From positions 1-64,000 of the forward strand of contig JBEKDA010000008.1 in the NCBI GenBank assembly GCA_050014595.1: a DNA stretch of 64,000 nt, read 5' to 3'. Made by a program: the position numbers and the translations under genes. Source of the stretch: PALSA-129 sp050014595 (GTDB lineage Bacteria > Acidobacteriota > Terriglobia > Bryobacterales > Bryobacteraceae). This document shows, piece by piece, positions 16,592 through 24,485 of this stretch; within the stretch, counting starts at the first letter, position 1, and every line of letters starts with the position of its first letter. The notes below the pieces were generated by a model. The model did not search any database and was not told the DNA's origin. It saw nothing but the letters and a program-made list of their open reading frames with translations.

Positions 16592-18529
16592 ATGGCCATC
16601 TCCCTTTGGCAACTTCTCGATTCCGGAGATCCTTCGCTTTACCACGTCCGCAGCCAAGCGCCCGGCCCGCGCGGCTCGCTGCCCCTCACTCCGGAGATGC
16701 TCCTCAAGCGGCCTTCCGGCGACCTCTTCGGCTGGAGCCAGGATGCCGGAATGGGCTGGGACCCCGCCGCGCTCGGCGCACCCGAGTTCCTCATCCTCAG
16801 CACCCACGGCGGCATCCGCGCGGCCGATGGCTCCCCTGTCGCGCTCGGCTATCACACCGGCCATTGGGAAGTCGGCCTGCTTATGGACGCCGCCGCCAAG
16901 GAGCTGAAGTCGCTCGGCGCCATCCCCTTCGCCGCCTATTGCACCGACCCCTGCGACGGCCGCACCCAGGGCACCACCGGCATGTTCGATTCGCTGGCCT
17001 ACCGCAACGACGCCGCCAGTGTCTTCGGCCGCCTCATCCGGTCTTTGCCCACCGCGGCCGGCGTCATCGGCGTCGCCACCTGCGACAAGGGCCTGCCCGC
17101 CATGATGATGGCCCTCGCCGGCGCGCCCTCGCTGCCCTGCGTCCTGGTCCCCGGCGGCGTCTCCCTGCTCGCCGAAGAGGGCGAAGACGCCGGCAAAGTC
17201 CAGTCCTCCGGCGCCCGCTTCGCTCGCGGGCAACTCTCGCTCGAAGCCGCCTCCCAAATGCTCTGCCGCGCCTGCGCCACTCCCGGCGGAGGCTGCCAGT
17301 TCCTCGGCACCGCCGCCACTTCCCAAGTGGTCGGCGAAGCCCTCGGCATGTCCCTCCCCCAGTCCGCGCTCTCGCCTTCCGGCCATCCCATCTGGACCGA
17401 CATGGCCCGCCGTTCCGCCCGCGCCGCGCTCTTGCTCCAGGCCCGCTCGCTCGCCATGCGCGACATCCTCACCGCCGCCTCCGTGCGCAACGCCATGGTG
17501 GTGTACGCGGCCTTCGGCGGATCCACCAACCTCATCCTCCACATCCCCGCCATCGCCCACGCCGCCGGTCTGCGCCGCCCCACCGTCGAGGACTGGAAGC
17601 GCGTCAACCGCCAGGTCCCCCGCCTCGTCGATGCCCTCCCCAACGGCCCCCAAATGCACCCCACCGTGCAGGTTTTTCTCGCCGGCGGCGTGCCCGAAGT
17701 CATGCTCCATCTGCGCCGTGCCGGCCTGCTCGAAACCGGCGTCCTCACCATCACCGGAGAAAAGCTCGACTCCATTCTCGATTGGTGGGAGCAGTCCGAA
17801 CGCCGCGCCGCCCTGCGCCGCGTCCTGCGTGAAACCGATGGCGTCGATCCCGACGACGTCATCATGGGCCCAGATCGCGCCCGCTCCAGCGGCCTCACTT
17901 CCGCCGTCACCTTCCCCACCGGCAACCTCGCCCCCGGCGGCTCCGTCATCAAGAGCACGGCCATCGATCCCTCCGTCGTCGATCCCGCCGGCGTCTACCG
18001 CAAGACCGGCCCCGCGCGCGTCTTCGTTACGGAGAAGGCCGCCATCGCCGCGATCAAGAGCGGCGCCATCCGCCCCGGCGACATCATCGTCTTAATGGGC
18101 CGGGGCCCCATGGGCTCCGGCATGGAGGAGATCTTCGAAATCACCGCCGCGCTCCGCTACCTCGCCTTCGGCAGGGAAATCGCGGTTCTCACCGACGCCC
18201 GTTTCAGCGGCGTCTCCACCGGCGCCTGCATCGGCCATATCACTCCCGAAGCCCTGGCCGGCGGCCCCATCGGCAAAGTACGCGAAGGCGACCAGATCGA
18301 AATCGTCATCGACCGCGCCCGTCTCGAAGGCTCCGTCAATCTGATCGTTCACGGCAGCGCCGAAGACGGCGACTACACGCTCGCCACGCGGCTGCCCCAT
18401 CCCGATCTCGCGCCCGATCCCGCGCTGCCCGCCGCCACGCGTCTGTGGGCCGCTTTGCAGGAAGTGAGCGGCGGAACCTGGGGCGGCTGCGTTTTCGATG
18501 TCGGCGCCATTTTGCAACGCCTGGAATAA
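16592..18529 (+). CDS. yjhG: Sugar-acid dehydratase, YjhG/D-xylonate type
   Basis: A 645 aa IlvD/Edd-family dehydratase of the longer YjhG/YagF type. Cluster cysteines lie in AAYCTDPCDGRTQGTTGM, VATCDKGLPAMMMAL and GGGCQFLGTAATSQ, and the C-terminal domain has GRGPMGSGMEE and ARFSGVSTGACIGHI. The ATG at 16592 begins the conserved N-terminus. Known YjhG proteins convert D-xylonate to 2-keto-3-deoxy-xylonate. The next gene starts four bases after the stop and encodes a FAH-family protein, which supports a sugar-acid pathway. Exact substrate specificity is inferred. Confidence 0.85.
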   Translation: MAISLWQLLDSGDPSLYHVRSQAPGPRGSLPLTPEMLLKRPSGDLFGWSQDAGMGWDPAALGAPEFLILSTHGGIRAADGSPVALGYHTGHWEVGLLMDAAAKELKSLGAIPFAAYCTDPCDGRTQGTTGMFDSLAYRNDAASVFGRLIRSLPTAAGVIGVATCDKGLPAMMMALAGAPSLPCVLVPGGVSLLAEEGEDAGKVQSSGARFARGQLSLEAASQMLCRACATPGGGCQFLGTAATSQVVGEALGMSLPQSALSPSGHPIWTDMARRSARAALLLQARSLAMRDILTAASVRNAMVVYAAFGGSTNLILHIPAIAHAAGLRRPTVEDWKRVNRQVPRLVDALPNGPQMHPTVQVFLAGGVPEVMLHLRRAGLLETGVLTITGEKLDSILDWWEQSERRAALRRVLRETDGVDPDDVIMGPDRARSSGLTSAVTFPTGNLAPGGSVIKSTAIDPSVVDPAGVYRKTGPARVFVTEKAAIAAIKSGAIRPGDIIVLMGRGPMGSGMEEIFEITAALRYLAFGREIAVLTDARFSGVSTGACIGHITPEALAGGPIGKVREGDQIEIVIDRARLEGSVNLIVHGSAEDGDYTLATRLPHPDLAPDPALPAATRLWAALQEVSGGTWGGCVFDVGAILQRLE

Positions 18530-18533
18530 CCAC

Positions 18534-19352
18534 ATGCTCATTTACCGGACAGCCGCGGGATGGGAACTCGAAACCGGCAGCGGCCGCGTGCGCCTGCCGC
18601 AGCAATCCCTCACTACCCGCGAAGATCTTCACGAATACCTGGCCCAAGTCTCCGGCACGCCTTCGAGCGGCGCCGGCCCCTTGCTCGCGCCCATCGAGCA
18701 GCAGGAAGTTTGGGCCGCCGGCGTCACTTATTACCGCAGCCGCACCGCCCGCATGGCGGAGTCGGAAGCCGCCGGAGGAAACAGCTTCTATGATCGCGTC
18801 TACCGGGCCCAGCGCCCCGAGCTCTTCTTCAAGGCCACGCCTCACCGCGTCGCCGGTCCCGGCGAGCGAGTCCGCATCCGCTCCGATTCCGCCTGGAATG
18901 TGCCGGAGCCCGAGTTGACCTTGCTGGTCTCGCCCGCCGGCCGCATCCTCGGCTATACCATCGGCAACGACATGAGCTCCCGCGATATCGAAGGTGAGAA
19001 CCCGCTCTACTTGCCGCAGGCCAAGGTCTACCATCGCTCTTGCGCGCTCGGTCCGGGCATCCTGGTGACGCCGGAGCCGCTGCCGCCCTCCACCGCCATC
19101 CGCCTGGAGATCAGCCGCCATGGCGCCCCCGTCTTCTCCGACTCCACCACCCTCGCCGCCATGAAGCGCCACCCCGCCGAACTGGTCGATTACCTCTACC
19201 GTGAGAATTCCTTCCCCAACGGCTGCTTCCTGCTCACCGGCACCGGCATCGTGCCTCCCGATTCCTTCACCCTGTGGCCCGGCGACGAGATCGAAATCCG
19301 CATCGACGGCATCGGCGCGTTGCGGAATACCGTCCAGCAAGGAGAGTTATAG
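18534..19352 (+). CDS. FAH-family protein, likely 2-keto-3-deoxy acid dehydratase
   Basis: A 272 aa protein starting at ATG 18534, four bases after the dehydratase. FAH-fold hallmarks include WNVPEPELTLLVSP (metal-binding E-x-E), GNDMSSRDIEGENPLYLPQAK and TGTGIVPPDSFTLWPGDE. In oxidative pentose (Weimberg) routes a FAH-family XylX/KdaD enzyme removes water from 2-keto-3-deoxy-xylonate or arabinonate, so the pair could carry out two successive dehydrations. Other FAH members hydrolyse fumarylpyruvate or related compounds; tight coupling to yjhG favours the dehydratase role. Confidence 0.8.
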   Translation: MLIYRTAAGWELETGSGRVRLPQQSLTTREDLHEYLAQVSGTPSSGAGPLLAPIEQQEVWAAGVTYYRSRTARMAESEAAGGNSFYDRVYRAQRPELFFKATPHRVAGPGERVRIRSDSAWNVPEPELTLLVSPAGRILGYTIGNDMSSRDIEGENPLYLPQAKVYHRSCALGPGILVTPEPLPPSTAIRLEISRHGAPVFSDSTTLAAMKRHPAELVDYLYRENSFPNGCFLLTGTGIVPPDSFTLWPGDEIEIRIDGIGALRNTVQQGEL

Positions 19353-19371
19353 TAGCGTTTTTGCAGAGTGG

Positions 19372-19391
19372 GGCAGGCGCTTCCGCCTGCC
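19372..19391. repeat. GC-rich hairpin
   Basis: GGCAGGCG-CTTC-CGCCTGCC is a perfect 8-bp stem preceded by GTGG, downstream of the FAH gene. It resembles the other dispersed hairpins and may also end transcription, although no T-run follows. Confidence 0.55.
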
Positions 19392-19467
19392 AACTCTTAT
19401 GACGGTGAACAGGCGCAACGGAGTGGACGCGGCCTTCTCGCGCGCCGCGACAGAGAGCTGGTGAGAA

Positions 19468-22224
19468 ATGCGGGCTAGCCCCCCATCGCCCATGAGACGG
19501 AAGACCATCGTAATCCTGACGGCGGCCCTGGCGGCGCTGGCCTGCCTGTTGTTTTTCGTGCGCCCCTCGCGCTTCCTGCAACCGGCATTCCGCCCCGATG
19601 CCGGCCTCCAGGCTTCCCTCGATGGGGTGCGCGACGATTACCGCAAGGTCATCGTCCTCATGGATGGCGCCGACGCGCTCGATGACCAGACCCACGCGCG
19701 CGCTGTCGCCGCCGGACGCCTGCTCTTCTTCCGTAAGCAGCATGCCCTCGAAGATATCGGCGCCAAACTGAGTGGCGGCAAAAACGACAACGGCATCCGC
19801 CAACTGGTGCACTACCTCACCGCCGATCCGGCGCTGCATGATGCCGACAAGCTGGCCTTCGCCGACCTCGTCGAAGAGTTGATCGACGCCATTCCGGCCA
19901 CTGGTGTATCGCCCGGTGCCCGCCGCAATCCCCTCGCCGATTCCCTCAAGAATTTGTGGGACAACATCGGGTCCATTCAACTGGCTTACCGCCAGGAAGT
20001 CACCAAAATCTTTTCCCAGTTCGCGACGCGCGGCGCGGCCGGCACGCGCGAGAAGTGGGAAGCCTATACCGCTTACCTGCGCACGCTCACCAGTCGCGAC
20101 AAGATCCTGGCGGAGTTCGGCGACGTCGTCACGCCCGAACCACCCCAGGCCATGCGTGGCGGCTCTACCGAAATCTTCGGCACGGATTTTGCCGCCAGGA
20201 CCGTGGCCCTCACCTTCGACGACGGCCCGCATCCCAAGTACACCGAACAGATTCTCGCGCTGCTCCGCAAGTACGGCATCCGCGCCTGCTTCTTCGAGCT
20301 GGGCGAGCATCTCGGAACCGTCGACGCTTCCGGCAACGTGAAGCTCAGCCCCACCGCCGAAATCTCCCGAAAAGTGCTGGAGGCCGGCCACATGATCGCC
20401 AACCACAGCTACTCCCACCCCGTGCTGCCCAAGCTCGACGAGGAGCGGCGCAAATCTGAAATCGACCGCACCAACCTGCTGCTCGCCAAAGTCATGGGCC
20501 ACCCCACGGACCTCTTTCGCGCGCCCTACGGAGCCCGCAACAAGGAGATCCTCGATGAGGTGACCGGCGACGGCATGAAGAGCGTCATGTGGTCCATCGA
20601 TTCCGAGGATTGGGCCGACCCCGTGCCCGAATCCATCGCCATGCGCGTGCTGCACCAGTTGGCCCAGAAACAGAAGGGCATCATTCTGTTTCACGACATC
20701 CACAAGCAGGGCGTGCTGGCGCTCTCGCCCGTCGTCGAGGAACTGCTGCGGCAGAACTATACTTTCCTGTCGCCGGACAAAGGCAAGTTCGTGAAAGAGG
20801 CTCTGCCGGCCGAGCCGCAGCGCGCCGGCGACACCACCGGGCCCACCGCCACTGCCACCGCGTCGTCCCCAGCCGCGCCCGAAGCCAGGCACAGCTACTA
20901 CCGCGAGAGCTGGGCCGTCATCATCGGCATCAACGACTACGAACACTGGCCCAAGCTGCGCTACGCCGTCAACGATGCCAACGGCATTGAAGAAGCCCTC
21001 ACCGCCAAATTCGGATTCAAGAAAGAGAACGTCCGCAAGCTGCTCAACGCCGAGGCCACGCGCCAGCGCATTATGCAGGTGCTGGGCGACGAGCTCACCG
21101 ACGGCAGCAAAGTCCAGCGCGAGGACCGCGTCTTCTTCTTCTTCGCCGGACACGGCGCCACGCGCACTTTCGAAGACGGGCGGCAGGTGGGCTTCATCGT
21201 GCCGGTGGATGCCGACCAGCAGAACTACGTCTCCACCGCCATCAGCATGACGCAGATCCGCGAAGCCTCCGATTTAATCCCCGCCAAGCACGTCTACTTC
21301 GTGATGGATTCCTGCTACAGCGGCCTGGCTCTCTCGCGCGGCTCCGGCGCTTTCGCCAAAGACCGCAGCTACCTGGATGAAGTCACGCGCCGCGCCGCGC
21401 GCCAGATCCTCACCGCCGGCGGCGCCGATCAGCAGGTGGCCGACGACGGGCCCAACGGCCATTCCGTTTTCACCTGGGCTCTGCTCCAAGGCCTCGATGG
21501 CGCGGCCGATCTCGACGGCAACGGCGTCATCACCGCATCGGAACTCGGAGCCTACATCAGCCCCATCGTTTCGGAGTTCGCCAAACAGACTCCGGCCGTC
21601 GGCAACATGGTGGGAAGCGAAGGCGGCGAATTCGTCTTCGAGCTGCAGCCCGAAGCCCTCACCTCGCACAGCCCGCAAATGGATTCGCAGGCCATGCACC
21701 TCAACCAGGAACTCGACACCCTGCAGAAAGAGATCGCCGCCAAACAGGCCGAGCTGCTCAAGCTACAGCAGAGCGTGCAGGCGGAGACCAACAAGCTGGC
21801 GCAGGTGACGCGCTCCGGCGCCCCCGCTCCCGCCCCCGCGGCGCCGCCCAAAGCCAGGACGAAAGCCAACCAGGCTTACGAGCTCGACAAGCAGGGCCTC
21901 CAGCTCTACCGCGAGAAGAGCTACGAGGGGGCGCTCGCGAAATTCCAGGGAGCCGTCGCGCTCAAGCCCGGCGACGCCGTGCTGCTCAACAACCTGAGCT
22001 TCATCTACTACGTGATGGGCCGTTACGACGACGCCGTCGCCAACCTGCTGAAGACGCTCGCCATCGATCCCAAGCGCAAAGAGGCGCACGAAAACCTGGG
22101 CGACGCCTATCTCAAGTTAGGGAAGCGGGCGGAGGCCAAGGAACAATACGAGCAATTCCTGGCGCTCAACCCCACCTCCAGCCGTGCCGACGAAGTGAAG
22201 AAAATCCTGAAGACGCTGGAGTAG
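19468..22224 (+). CDS. NodB deacetylase-caspase-TPR fusion protein
   Basis: 918 aa. A signal anchor covers residues 12-30. Residues 50-225 are helical and unrecognised. Residues 240-440 are a NodB polysaccharide deacetylase: TFDDGP with metal Asp at 251/252, NHSYSH with metal His 313 and 317, RAPYGARN, and FHDIHKQG. After an Ala/Pro linker, residues 480-680 are a caspase-like (C14) domain with the catalytic pair H562 (FAGHGATR) and C616 (MDSCYSG). A coiled coil (744-780) and three TPR units (800-918) follow. GGTGAG lies upstream of the ATG. It is most likely an extracytoplasmic cell-wall or polysaccharide enzyme with a protease module. All catalytic residues are present in both domains. Confidence 0.9.
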   Translation: MRASPPSPMRRKTIVILTAALAALACLLFFVRPSRFLQPAFRPDAGLQASLDGVRDDYRKVIVLMDGADALDDQTHARAVAAGRLLFFRKQHALEDIGAKLSGGKNDNGIRQLVHYLTADPALHDADKLAFADLVEELIDAIPATGVSPGARRNPLADSLKNLWDNIGSIQLAYRQEVTKIFSQFATRGAAGTREKWEAYTAYLRTLTSRDKILAEFGDVVTPEPPQAMRGGSTEIFGTDFAARTVALTFDDGPHPKYTEQILALLRKYGIRACFFELGEHLGTVDASGNVKLSPTAEISRKVLEAGHMIANHSYSHPVLPKLDEERRKSEIDRTNLLLAKVMGHPTDLFRAPYGARNKEILDEVTGDGMKSVMWSIDSEDWADPVPESIAMRVLHQLAQKQKGIILFHDIHKQGVLALSPVVEELLRQNYTFLSPDKGKFVKEALPAEPQRAGDTTGPTATATASSPAAPEARHSYYRESWAVIIGINDYEHWPKLRYAVNDANGIEEALTAKFGFKKENVRKLLNAEATRQRIMQVLGDELTDGSKVQREDRVFFFFAGHGATRTFEDGRQVGFIVPVDADQQNYVSTAISMTQIREASDLIPAKHVYFVMDSCYSGLALSRGSGAFAKDRSYLDEVTRRAARQILTAGGADQQVADDGPNGHSVFTWALLQGLDGAADLDGNGVITASELGAYISPIVSEFAKQTPAVGNMVGSEGGEFVFELQPEALTSHSPQMDSQAMHLNQELDTLQKEIAAKQAELLKLQQSVQAETNKLAQVTRSGAPAPAPAAPPKARTKANQAYELDKQGLQLYREKSYEGALAKFQGAVALKPGDAVLLNNLSFIYYVMGRYDDAVANLLKTLAIDPKRKEAHENLGDAYLKLGKRAEAKEQYEQFLALNPTSSRADEVKKILKTLE

Positions 22225-22288
22225 TACAGACGATCGCCTTTTGTCGTCTGTCACGCGCATTGCTTGAGCGATGTGCCTCCGGAGTGGG

Positions 22289-22372
22289 GCGGCCAATCCT
22301 GGCCGCAGCCGCCTTCAGGCGGCTGGACCCGCTGGAAAGCGGGTCCGCGGGCCGTACAGCCCGCCTCACAGT
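22289..22372. repeat. Chain of GC-rich hairpins
   Basis: GCGGCCA-ATCC-TGGCCGC (22289-22306) is followed by AGCCGCC-TTCA-GGCGGCT, GGACCCGCT-GGAA-AGCGGGTCC and GCGGGCC-GTACA-GCCCGC. The first unit belongs to the same family as 13344-13361. Confidence 0.7.
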
Positions 22373-22400
22373 TGCATGTAACTACAAAAAGAGCTACATT
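22372..22400 (+). promoter_or_regulatory. Candidate brnTA promoter/operator
   Basis: TTGCAT (22372-22377) and TACATT (22395-22400) are 17 bases apart, and the -10 lies six bases before the brnT ATG, so the transcript could be nearly leaderless. CTACA occurs twice 12 bases apart (22382, 22394) within this stretch, and TGTA-AC-TACA is palindromic; BrnA-type antitoxins are known to autoregulate. Confidence 0.4.
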
Positions 22401-22405
22401 CGGAA

Positions 22406-22684
22406 ATGAAATACGAATGGGACGAAGCCAAGAACCGGAAGAACGCCGCCAAGCATGGCCTCAGCTTCGAGGATGCCGAACAGGTGTTTTCCGGGCCTTG
22501 CGTCACCTTCGAAGATGACCGTCTCGATTATGGGGAAGAACGGCTTATCACATTGGGTCTGCTGGTCGGCCGACTGGTCGTTATAGCCCATACACCGCGC
22601 GATGACGGAACGCGCATCATCTCCATGAGGAAGGGGAACCGACGTGAACAAAAAATCTATCAAAAGCGACTTGGCACGGATTGA
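22406..22684 (+). CDS. brnT: BrnT-family toxin
   Basis: A 92 aa protein with the BrnT signature: YEWDEAKNRKNAAKHGLSFEDA at the N-terminus, then GEERLITLG and a C-terminal RIISMRKGNRREQKIY. Known BrnT proteins are RelE-fold RNases that stop translation and are neutralised by BrnA. The next gene starts 41 bases before its stop, in the toxin-first order normal for this family. No key motif is missing, so the toxin is probably functional. Confidence 0.9.
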   Translation: MKYEWDEAKNRKNAAKHGLSFEDAEQVFSGPCVTFEDDRLDYGEERLITLGLLVGRLVVIAHTPRDDGTRIISMRKGNRREQKIYQKRLGTD

Positions 22685-22913
22685 CCGGATGCGGGATGCC
22701 GATATTGACTATTCGGACATTCCGCCGCTCGGCAAGACGTTTCTCAAGAAGGCAACGGCGGCTTGGCCCCCTGCCAAAAGGCAATTGACGATTCGTCTCG
22801 ATGCGGACGTGCTCGACTGGCTCAAGGGTCATGGCAGGGGCTACCAGACGCGCATTAACCGCATTCTGCGCGTTGTGATGGAGAGTCAGCCCACCCGCTC
22901 AGCTCATCGGTAG
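22644..22913 (+). CDS. brnA: BrnA-family antitoxin
   Basis: An 89 aa protein with a variable N-terminal toxin-binding part and a C-terminal ribbon-helix-helix: RQLTIRLDADVLDWLKGHG then YQTRINRILRVVME. RHH antitoxins bind the operator as dimers and repress the operon. It overlaps brnT by 41 bases. The start codon ATG 22644 follows GGAACCGACGTG, a usable ribosome site. Confidence 0.9.
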   Translation: MNKKSIKSDLARIDRMRDADIDYSDIPPLGKTFLKKATAAWPPAKRQLTIRLDADVLDWLKGHGRGYQTRINRILRVVMESQPTRSAHR

Positions 22914-23018
22914 AACCTTATAATCAAGTCTCATATTTGCAGTTTGTTGAGACTTCTGCCGCCTGCGGATCGTTACATGAGCCGGTTGCTATAATCAGGC
23001 CCGGAGGTCCGGGATTCC

Positions 23019-23342
23019 ATGGCCGAGAGCGAACTGGCAGGCAAGGAAGTCTTTGATGCGCTGGCAAAGTTGTTGCGCGACATCCGAAAGCGTGCGGAGG
23101 CAAAAGGCGACGGCGAAACTTCCAGAGATGCGGACAAGGCGGATGTTTTACTCAGGGATTATTGCGTCGCGGTCGGTAAACAGGTGGGACAATTAAAAAA
23201 CACTTTGATCGCGTATCGGGAGCTTGCCCTGAAGAAGGCCGACGCCGCTTTGCGGGGCTATCAGAAAGCTAACCTCGACCTCGAAAGCATAACGAGTGAG
23301 GCAATCGCCGCCATCGAAGTGGCGTTCGAAACGTGGCCCTGA
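23019..23342 (+). CDS. Hypothetical helical protein
   Basis: A 107 aa protein, all predicted helix with many Lys/Asp/Glu (LLRDIRKRAEAKGDGETSRDADKADVLL and YRELALKKADAALRGYQKAN). It ends nine bases before the next ATG, so the two form an operon. No family is recognised. It lies between two toxin-antitoxin modules, which hints at an accessory island. Confidence 0.55.
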   Translation: MAESELAGKEVFDALAKLLRDIRKRAEAKGDGETSRDADKADVLLRDYCVAVGKQVGQLKNTLIAYRELALKKADAALRGYQKANLDLESITSEAIAAIEVAFETWP

Positions 23343-23350
23343 GGTGATTG

Positions 23351-23659
23351 ATGACTCCGATAGCCACTCCAAAACCGTTGCGTGCAAATGTTCTTGAAGG
23401 TCTTCTGCTGATTGCATCTTCTGTAGAAAACGATTTGCCTGTCGACTTGGCCGTAAAACGGGGCTCGACTAAGTGGACGCGCTATATCGAACCAGCTCTA
23501 AAGTGGATCTATGCGCAAAGCAGCGGACCGAGGCCGGTCATAGAATGCCCGGATTGCAAAGCCAAACTCCACAGGGGAACATCGCTTGCCTCGCATCTGC
23601 GGAAGTGTCCATATGGCCCAAAGCTTCTACGGCGACGGAAGCCAGAAAAATCACAATGA
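23351..23659 (+). CDS. Hypothetical protein with C2HC-type zinc finger
   Basis: A 102 aa protein. Residues 65-86 read CPDCKAKLHRGTSLASHLRKC: C-x2-C, then H and C with spacing like a C2H2/C2HC finger, followed by a basic tail (KLLRRRKPEKS). GAGGTG lies four bases before the ATG at 23351. A nucleic-acid or protein-binding role is plausible. The 157 bases after it hold no gene. Confidence 0.55.
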   Translation: MTPIATPKPLRANVLEGLLLIASSVENDLPVDLAVKRGSTKWTRYIEPALKWIYAQSSGPRPVIECPDCKAKLHRGTSLASHLRKCPYGPKLLRRRKPEKSQ

Positions 23660-23816
23660 CAAGAGAAAGGATCCCGGTATCTGCGGAGTTCAGGACAAGT
23701 TTCAGTGACGGCCTACGCAACTCCCAATCGCTCAGCCGCTGGCGTTGGGGAGTTTCGTCGCCTACCCCGGAATCCGCCAGGGTTCGGCCTGGGGTGTTGA
23801 GCGTGTCCTGAGTCGC

Positions 23817-24152
23817 TCAGGTCTGTTTCAAGATCGCTATCAGGTGATCTACTGTTTCTCTGATCTTCGCGTCGGACACATGCCCGGCACGGTAAACGAT
23901 GATTCCTGAATCGGCGGTGAATAGCCGATTCGGACGAATCCTGCTGCTCTGGTTGAGCCCGCCCGAGATGAAATCAACATCATCCAGGCGAACCGAGTAT
24001 TCATCGGCTCTCGCTTGGCTGGTGATCTGGCAAAGGACGACATCGTCGCCCTTGAGCGTGGCGATCACCAGTGCCGGTCGTCGCTTTGTCTGGCTGAGGT
24101 CCGAGAACGGGAAGTTGAGGACTACAATATCACCCCTTACAAATTGGCCCAG
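23817..24152 (-). CDS. PemK/MazF-like toxin, probable CTG start
   Basis: The recognisable fold begins upstream of any ATG, GTG or TTG start: GQFVRGDIVVLNFPFSDLSQ, then TKRRPALVIATLKGDDVV. These are the first strands and the R-P-A-L-V motif of PemK/MazF RNases. A CTG at 24152 lies seven bases after GGAGG and gives the expected 111 aa; GTG 24068 would remove the essential N-terminal strands. It overlaps the antitoxin's stop by 16 bases, the usual arrangement. The C-terminus (ISGGLNQSSRIRPNRLFTAD) is intact. Confidence 0.75.
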   Translation of the reverse strand: MGQFVRGDIVVLNFPFSDLSQTKRRPALVIATLKGDDVVLCQITSQARADEYSVRLDDVDFISGGLNQSSRIRPNRLFTADSGIIVYRAGHVSDAKIRETVDHLIAILKQT

Positions 24153-24328
24153 GCCGCATCCTCCTCAGGCGTGAGCCAATCCTTGGCCAGCGATGATTCG
24201 GCGGCCAGCGCCGGCACGGCGCTCTCAATGTGCGCTTCCTTGAGCGATCGAAGGAAGGCCAGCAACCGGTCGAGATCCTGCTCGGGTATGTGATCCAACT
24301 CGCGGGCGATCAGTTCCCGTTTGCTCAT
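24137..24328 (-). CDS. Antitoxin of PemK-like module
   Basis: A 63 aa protein starting at ATG 24328 after GAGG. SKRELIARELDHIPEQDLDRLLAFLRSL is a helical pair typical of the small DUF2281-like antitoxins seen with PemK/MazF toxins, and the acidic C-terminus (LTPEEDAAWANL) would wrap the toxin. It precedes and overlaps the toxin gene. Confidence 0.7.
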   Translation of the reverse strand: MSKRELIARELDHIPEQDLDRLLAFLRSLKEAHIESAVPALAAESSLAKDWLTPEEDAAWANL

Positions 24329-24485
24329 TGCAGCCTCAATCCCATCGTAAGGCATTTCATGCCTGCCGAAAAGGACAGCCCGCGTCCGAAATCATCAGAT
24401 GCGACGGTGGTCGCCAACGGCCGCGCCAGCTTCTTTCATCGCGGGCGCCAAGCTTCGTTGCACCGGGGTCGCGTGAGCGGCCCTG

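Noticed and set aside
16298..17710. 470-codon minus-strand frame over the dehydratase gene
   Set aside because: Low-complexity Gly/Ala/Glu translation caused by codon bias of yjhG; only its last 63 codons (16298-16489) look real.
19267..21153. 628-codon minus-strand frame opposite the NodB-caspase gene
   Set aside because: Shadow frame without motifs; the plus-strand protein has two complete enzyme domains.
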